Source of the DNA: Algoriphagus marinus
GTDB lineage: Bacteria; Bacteroidota; Bacteroidia; Cytophagales; Cyclobacteriaceae
DNA: 64,000 bases
Direction of reading: 5' to 3'
Assembly (NCBI RefSeq): GCF_001936475.1
Contig: NZ_MSPQ01000002.1
Coordinates: 372,001 to 436,000 of the forward strand
This document shows, piece after piece, positions 60,414 to 64,000 of the stretch. Positions within the stretch are counted from its first letter, which is position 1. Each line of letters starts with the position of its first letter. The position numbers were made by a program, and so were the translations under genes. The notes under the pieces are model-generated. The model was not told where the DNA came from. It searched no databases and saw only the letters and a program-made list of their open reading frames with translations.

Positions 60414-61448
60414 TTACTCCATTTCTTCTTCAACTTTGGCTGCCCCCATAGTAGATAGTCCAGAAGCTAATTTGATCTTTTTCTCTAGCTCTTCCATCAA
60501 TTCAGGATTATCCAAAAGAAGAGTTTTTACTGACTCTCTTCCCTGTCCAAGTTTTTCACCATTATAGGAGAACCATGAGCCTGCTTTTTTAATGATTTCA
60601 AGCTCCACTCCAAGGTCAATTATTTCTCCTACCTTAGAAATCCCCTGGCCGTAGATAATATCAAATTCTACCACTTTGAAAGGTGGCGCTACTTTGTTTT
60701 TCACCACTTTTACCTTGGTACGGTTACCCAGAATATTATCTGCGCTTTCTTTAATTTGGCCTATTCTTCGGATATCAAGTCTAACAGAAGCATAGAATTT
60801 TAAAGCGTTACCACCGGTAGTTGTCTCTGGGTTTCCAAACATTACTCCGATTTTCTCTCTAAGCTGGTTGATAAATATACAAGAGCAGCCAGTCTTGTTT
60901 ATAGCGCCTGTTAGCTTTCGCAGAGCCTGAGACATCAATCTTGCCTGGAGTCCCATCTTACTATCTCCCATATCCCCTTCAAGCTCCCCTTTTGGCACTA
61001 AAGCTGCTACGGAGTCAATCACAATAATATCTATTGCACCTGATCTTATAAGATGCTCGGCTATTTCCAATGCCTGTTCACCATTGTCCGGTTGGGAGAT
61101 AAGAAGATTTTCAGTATCAATCCCAAGTTTTTCAGCATAACTTTTATCAAAAGCATGTTCCGCATCAATAAAAGCTGCCATCCCACCAGCTTTCTGAGCT
61201 TCGGCAATACAATGCATCGTCAATGTTGTTTTACCTGAAGACTCTGGTCCATAAATCTCAATTACTCGACCTCTCGGGATTCCTCCTATACCCAAAGCAA
61301 TATCCAGTCCTAAAGAACCAGTAGAAATTGCGGGGATATCTTGAACCTTATTGTCGCTTAGCTTCATTACAGTTCCTTTTCCATAAGTTTTTTCAAGCTT
61401 ATCGATGGTCAACTGAAGCGCTTTCAATTTTTCTGCGTTATTACTCAT
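60414..61448 (-). CDS. recA: Recombinase RecA
   Basis: 344-residue RecA: Walker [10 protein letters not shown] near residue 66, Walker B region [24 protein letters not shown] near 140, loop 2 block [37 protein letters not shown] (in part) and the short acidic tail AAKVEEEME. It catalyses strand exchange and SOS co-protease activity in the cytoplasm. No recX or lexA is adjacent. Converges on the MacB-like permease. Confidence 0.98.
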   Translation of the reverse strand: MSNNAEKLKALQLTIDKLEKTYGKGTVMKLSDNKVQDIPAISTGSLGLDIALGIGGIPRGRVIEIYGPESSGKTTLTMHCIAEAQKAGGMAAFIDAEHAFDKSYAEKLGIDTENLLISQPDNGEQALEIAEHLIRSGAIDIIVIDSVAALVPKGELEGDMGDSKMGLQARLMSQALRKLTGAINKTGCSCIFINQLREKIGVMFGNPETTTGGNALKFYASVRLDIRRIGQIKESADNILGNRTKVKVVKNKVAPPFKVVEFDIIYGQGISKVGEIIDLGVELEIIKKAGSWFSYNGEKLGQGRESVKTLLLDNPELMEELEKKIKLASGLSTMGAAKVEEEME

Positions 61449-61627
61449 GAGTTTTCGATTAAAGAATCAATATTTAGGTGAAATTAATTAAACAACAAGT
61501 CCAAACCAAAGAAGTCAGAGCTATTGTTTTGGATGACCAAATTCGTAATTTTAATTGCCTTTTGGCACCCTTTTTCGTAATACCTCAAGATAAAACTGAA
61601 AATCGTCAGGTATTGTCAAAGAATTAT

Positions 61628-62419
61628 ATGCATCGATTCATCGCAACTCTTTTTCTTTTCACTTTTTTGTTCTCCTTTCGACTCTCAGCTCAAATAGCTG
61701 GCAAGAATACTGCCTTTACATTTGGTGAAGAATTGAACTTTGAGGTGTCCTATGGTTGGTTGGATTTGGCAGACGCAAAACTTCAGATTTCCAGAAGACC
61801 TCATAGTCATAACAATATTTCACATTATAAAATTGATGTCTTTGGTAAAACCAAAGGTGCAGCCACAATTTTCGGAAGGGTAAATGATAACTGGGGAACA
61901 ATCCTCAATCCGCAAACTATGCTACCACATCAATCCTATCGACACATTGAGGAAGGAAAATACCGAAAGCATGAGTTGGTATATTTTGATCAAAAGAATA
62001 AAAAGGCAAGCGTTGAACTCTATGACAAAGAAAACCGAAATCTTAAGGAAGTGAGAGAATACGATCTCAAAGGAGAAGTCCAGGATTTGGTGAGCGGTTT
62101 TTATTATTTAAGATCTTTAGACCTTTCAAATCTGAAACCTGGAGAGATAATTCAAATCCGTGGATTCTTTGACAAAGAAATATATAACATAAAATTAATC
62201 TACGAGGGGACTGAGCGGATTGATACGAATCTCGGTGAAAAAGAAACCTATATTTTTTCTCCGGAAATCCCACCGAATAAACTCTTCAGAGGAAACTATC
62301 CTGTAAAAGTATGGGTAACAAAAGATCAGAATAAAATTCCAGTTAAAATTAAGGCCAACCTGTTTCTGGGTTCATTGAATTTGGACATCATTTCTGCGAA
62401 AGGATTAAGAAACAATTAG
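61628..62419 (+). CDS. DUF3108 secreted protein
   Basis: 263 residues with a cleavable signal peptide (MHRFIATLFLFTFLFSFRLSAQ). The mature protein has the DUF3108 pattern: GEELNFEVSYGWLDLADAKLQI at its start, FGRVNDNWGTILNPQTMLPHQSYRHIEEGKY in the middle, QDLVSGFYYLRSLDLSNLKPGE and a C-terminal VWVTKDQNKIPVKIKANLFLGSLNLDI. The family is thought to lie in the outer envelope; function unknown. ATG at 61628 chosen over a longer ORF at 61478 because it gives the signal peptide. Confidence 0.88.
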   Translation: MHRFIATLFLFTFLFSFRLSAQIAGKNTAFTFGEELNFEVSYGWLDLADAKLQISRRPHSHNNISHYKIDVFGKTKGAATIFGRVNDNWGTILNPQTMLPHQSYRHIEEGKYRKHELVYFDQKNKKASVELYDKENRNLKEVREYDLKGEVQDLVSGFYYLRSLDLSNLKPGEIIQIRGFFDKEIYNIKLIYEGTERIDTNLGEKETYIFSPEIPPNKLFRGNYPVKVWVTKDQNKIPVKIKANLFLGSLNLDIISAKGLRNN

Positions 62420-62558
62420 ATAATCTCTGGTTAATCTTTCATTAATAAAAATCAATTCTCAGGATTTTTTTATATTGAATTCATCAAAAGGCAAATTTTT
62501 ATTTGGTTTCTATGCTTAAATATTCACTAATTTTAAGCTAAATATTAAGAAATATCAA

Positions 62559-63248
62559 ATGAGTGATAGTCAAAAAATCAAGGTTCTAGTCGTTGATGAT
62601 GAGCCGGATATCGTCGAAATCCTAAAATACAACCTTCAAAAAGAAGGTTATGAAGTAGCTACTGCGGAAGATGGTATCAAAGCGGTAAAAACTGCCGCCA
62701 AATTTTTGCCAGATGTCATCTTATTAGACATTATGATGCCAAATCAAGACGGCGTAGAAACTTGTCTTCAGATTCGTCAGATGCCTGAACTCAAGAATAC
62801 TTTTATAATTTTCCTTACTGCAAGAATGGAGGAGTATTCTGAAGTAGCAGCATTTGATGTGGGAGCGGATGATTACATCACCAAGCCGATCAAGCCTCGC
62901 GCTTTGATGAGTAGAATTTCGGCCTTGTTTCGAAGAGAATCCAAGAAAGAACAAGAGCAGGTTCAGATCAAAATCAAAGACTTAATCATTGATAGAGGAA
63001 GCTATACTGTAGACCAGGCCGGAAAGACCATCACACTTCCAAAGAAAGAATTTGAATTACTTTATTTTCTGGCAAAAAACCCGAACATCGTCTATAGTAG
63101 AGATGAATTGCTTCAAAACATCTGGGGAGCAGATGTCTTTGTACTCGCCCGAACTGTAGATGTTCATATTCGAAAAGTGCGAGAAAAGATTGGAGATGAT
63201 TATATTACCACCGTGAAAGGTGTAGGATATAAATTCGAATTAGGATAA
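62559..63248 (+). CDS. OmpR/PhoB-family response regulator
   Basis: 229 residues: receiver (Asp57 in VILLDIMMPNQDG; switch Lys in YITKPIKPR) and a winged-helix Trans_reg_C domain (about 130-227, with LPKKEFELLYFLAKNPNIVYSRDELLQNIWG and VDVHIRKVREKIGDDYITTVKGVGYKFE in part). Closest in pattern to PhoB-type regulators of Bacteroidota. The kinase gene starts 1 nt after its stop codon. Confidence 0.95.
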   Translation: MSDSQKIKVLVVDDEPDIVEILKYNLQKEGYEVATAEDGIKAVKTAAKFLPDVILLDIMMPNQDGVETCLQIRQMPELKNTFIIFLTARMEEYSEVAAFDVGADDYITKPIKPRALMSRISALFRRESKKEQEQVQIKIKDLIIDRGSYTVDQAGKTITLPKKEFELLYFLAKNPNIVYSRDELLQNIWGADVFVLARTVDVHIRKVREKIGDDYITTVKGVGYKFELG

Positions 63249-63249
63249 A

Positions 63250-64000
63250 ATGCTTTCAAGTTCCAGAGGAATCTCATTCGTACTAGCATTAGCCACCTCC
63301 GCTTTGGTCGTGGCTTTTTTATCATTAATAGAGGAGTCAACATTGATTATTCTTTTGGTTGCCTTGGGAGTTTCATTCTCCTCAGCTTACATATTGATGT
63401 CATTCACACTTGATTTTTTGGTATTTAAGGAAATAGGAAACATTTATGCCCTTTTGGAGAAAATTCAAAGGAAAGACCTCTCCGAGATTCACGAAAAAGG
63501 TAAAAAGACTTCGATCTCGCCACTTCGGAAAATCAATAAAGTGATCAACTCCTATGCGATAGCTAGACAGAAGGAGATCGAGACCCTTCAGAAGAATGAA
63601 GAATTCCGACGGGAATTTATCGCAGATATCTCTCATGAATTGAAAACACCAATTTTTGCTACGCAGGGCTACATCCACACCTTGTTGGACGGCGCAATAG
63701 ACGACAAAGCGGTACGAATGAAGTTTCTAAAGCGAGCCGCAAAAAGCTTAGACTCTCTTGATGTATTGGTCCAGGATCTACTGACTTTGAATCAAATGGA
63801 AAGCGGTGTGATCAAATTCAACTTTACCGAGTTTGACCTCAAAGATCTTTTACTTGAAGTGATCGACCAATTAGAGCACAAGGCTTCGAAGCGAGAAATG
63901 AAGATCAACTTTGAATATGAGGAGGGGAAAAGCTACCTCACTTCAGGAGATCGACCGAAAATATATCGAGTTTGCCAAAATCTGATCGTGAATGCTGTAA
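63250..64000 (+). CDS. PhoR-like sensor histidine kinase (3' end cut by window)
   Basis: First 250 residues. Two membrane helices (about 5-22 and 31-55) with almost no loop between them, a cytoplasmic linker, HisKA with phospho-His in DISHELKTPIFATQGYIHTLLDG near residue 127, and the start of HATPase (N-box VCQNLIVNAV at the window edge). The HAMP domain is not obvious. The regulator gene ends 1 nt upstream, so it is the cognate kinase. The rest lies past base 64000. Confidence 0.93.
   Translation, partial: MLSSSRGISFVLALATSALVVAFLSLIEESTLIILLVALGVSFSSAYILMSFTLDFLVFKEIGNIYALLEKIQRKDLSEIHEKGKKTSISPLRKINKVINSYAIARQKEIETLQKNEEFRREFIADISHELKTPIFATQGYIHTLLDGAIDDKAVRMKFLKRAAKSLDSLDVLVQDLLTLNQMESGVIKFNFTEFDLKDLLLEVIDQLEHKASKREMKINFEYEEGKSYLTSGDRPKIYRVCQNLIVNAV

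Overview
The window looks like chromosomal DNA of a Bacteroidota bacterium. The most likely placement is order Cytophagales, near Cyclobacteriaceae/Algoriphagus. This is inferred from gene families, the many short lipoproteins, and promoters of the Bacteroidota -33/-7 type (TTTG and TAnnTTTG); no database search was possible. Genes are densely packed and mostly housekeeping or metabolic. I saw no rRNA, tRNA, insertion sequence, prophage or CRISPR array. Both ends cut a gene: dnaA at the left, a PhoR-like sensor kinase at the right.

Layout. 1-5 kb: dnaA (partial, minus), then mutA-mutB, the methylmalonyl-CoA mutase. 4.8-9.5 kb: a small lipoprotein, a lipid-anchored amidohydrolase, an NTF2-like secreted protein, then a marR-FNR-ferredoxin unit. 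9.5-16 kb: a vitamin B12 uptake locus. A btuFCD-type ABC importer on minus faces away from a cobalamin riboswitch, a BtuB-type TonB receptor and a beta-propeller lipoprotein resembling BtuG on plus. 16-20 kb: meaB (mutase chaperone GTPase), a HemJ-like protein, an SCO-like copper chaperone, cytochrome c. 20-28.6 kb: a class IV aminotransferase; a LolCD-like ABC pair with a DUF3299-like protein and a histidine-rich loop; then two sensor kinases. 28.7-31.6 kb: sucD and an ABC-F ATPase. 31.9-39 kb: a TRAP transporter with Gfo/Idh, Ldh2, VOC and tagaturonate reductase-like genes, probably for a uronate or related sugar acid. 39-46.2 kb: mtfA-like peptidase, rny, zapA, a coiled-coil gene, pheT, DUF1684, radC, rpsT. 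46.4-54.4 kb: a zinc phospholipase C-like protein, an aminotransferase, a metallophosphoesterase carrying an in-frame 24-bp repeat, ettA, DUF349 and DUF2795 genes. 54.4-64 kb: a LiaF-like/LytS-like/LytTR operon, ispD, queA, an ABC permease, recA, DUF3108, and a phoB-phoR pair.

How the genes fit together. mutAB and meaB need adenosylcobalamin, and the B12 importer lies between them. With sucD 11 kb further on, the first 29 kb reads as a B12/propionyl-CoA-to-succinyl-CoA neighbourhood. Points most worth a second look: the btuB-btuG pair with a hairpin touching the btuB start codon; two 15-bp direct repeats at exactly 21-bp periodicity upstream of the LytTR operon, likely its own regulator site; a receiver-kinase fusion whose H-box has Gly in place of the usual acidic residue, next to a propeller kinase that lacks a receiver; and a histidine-rich permease loop suggesting a metal-linked ABC system. 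I did not find an obviously unprecedented large system.
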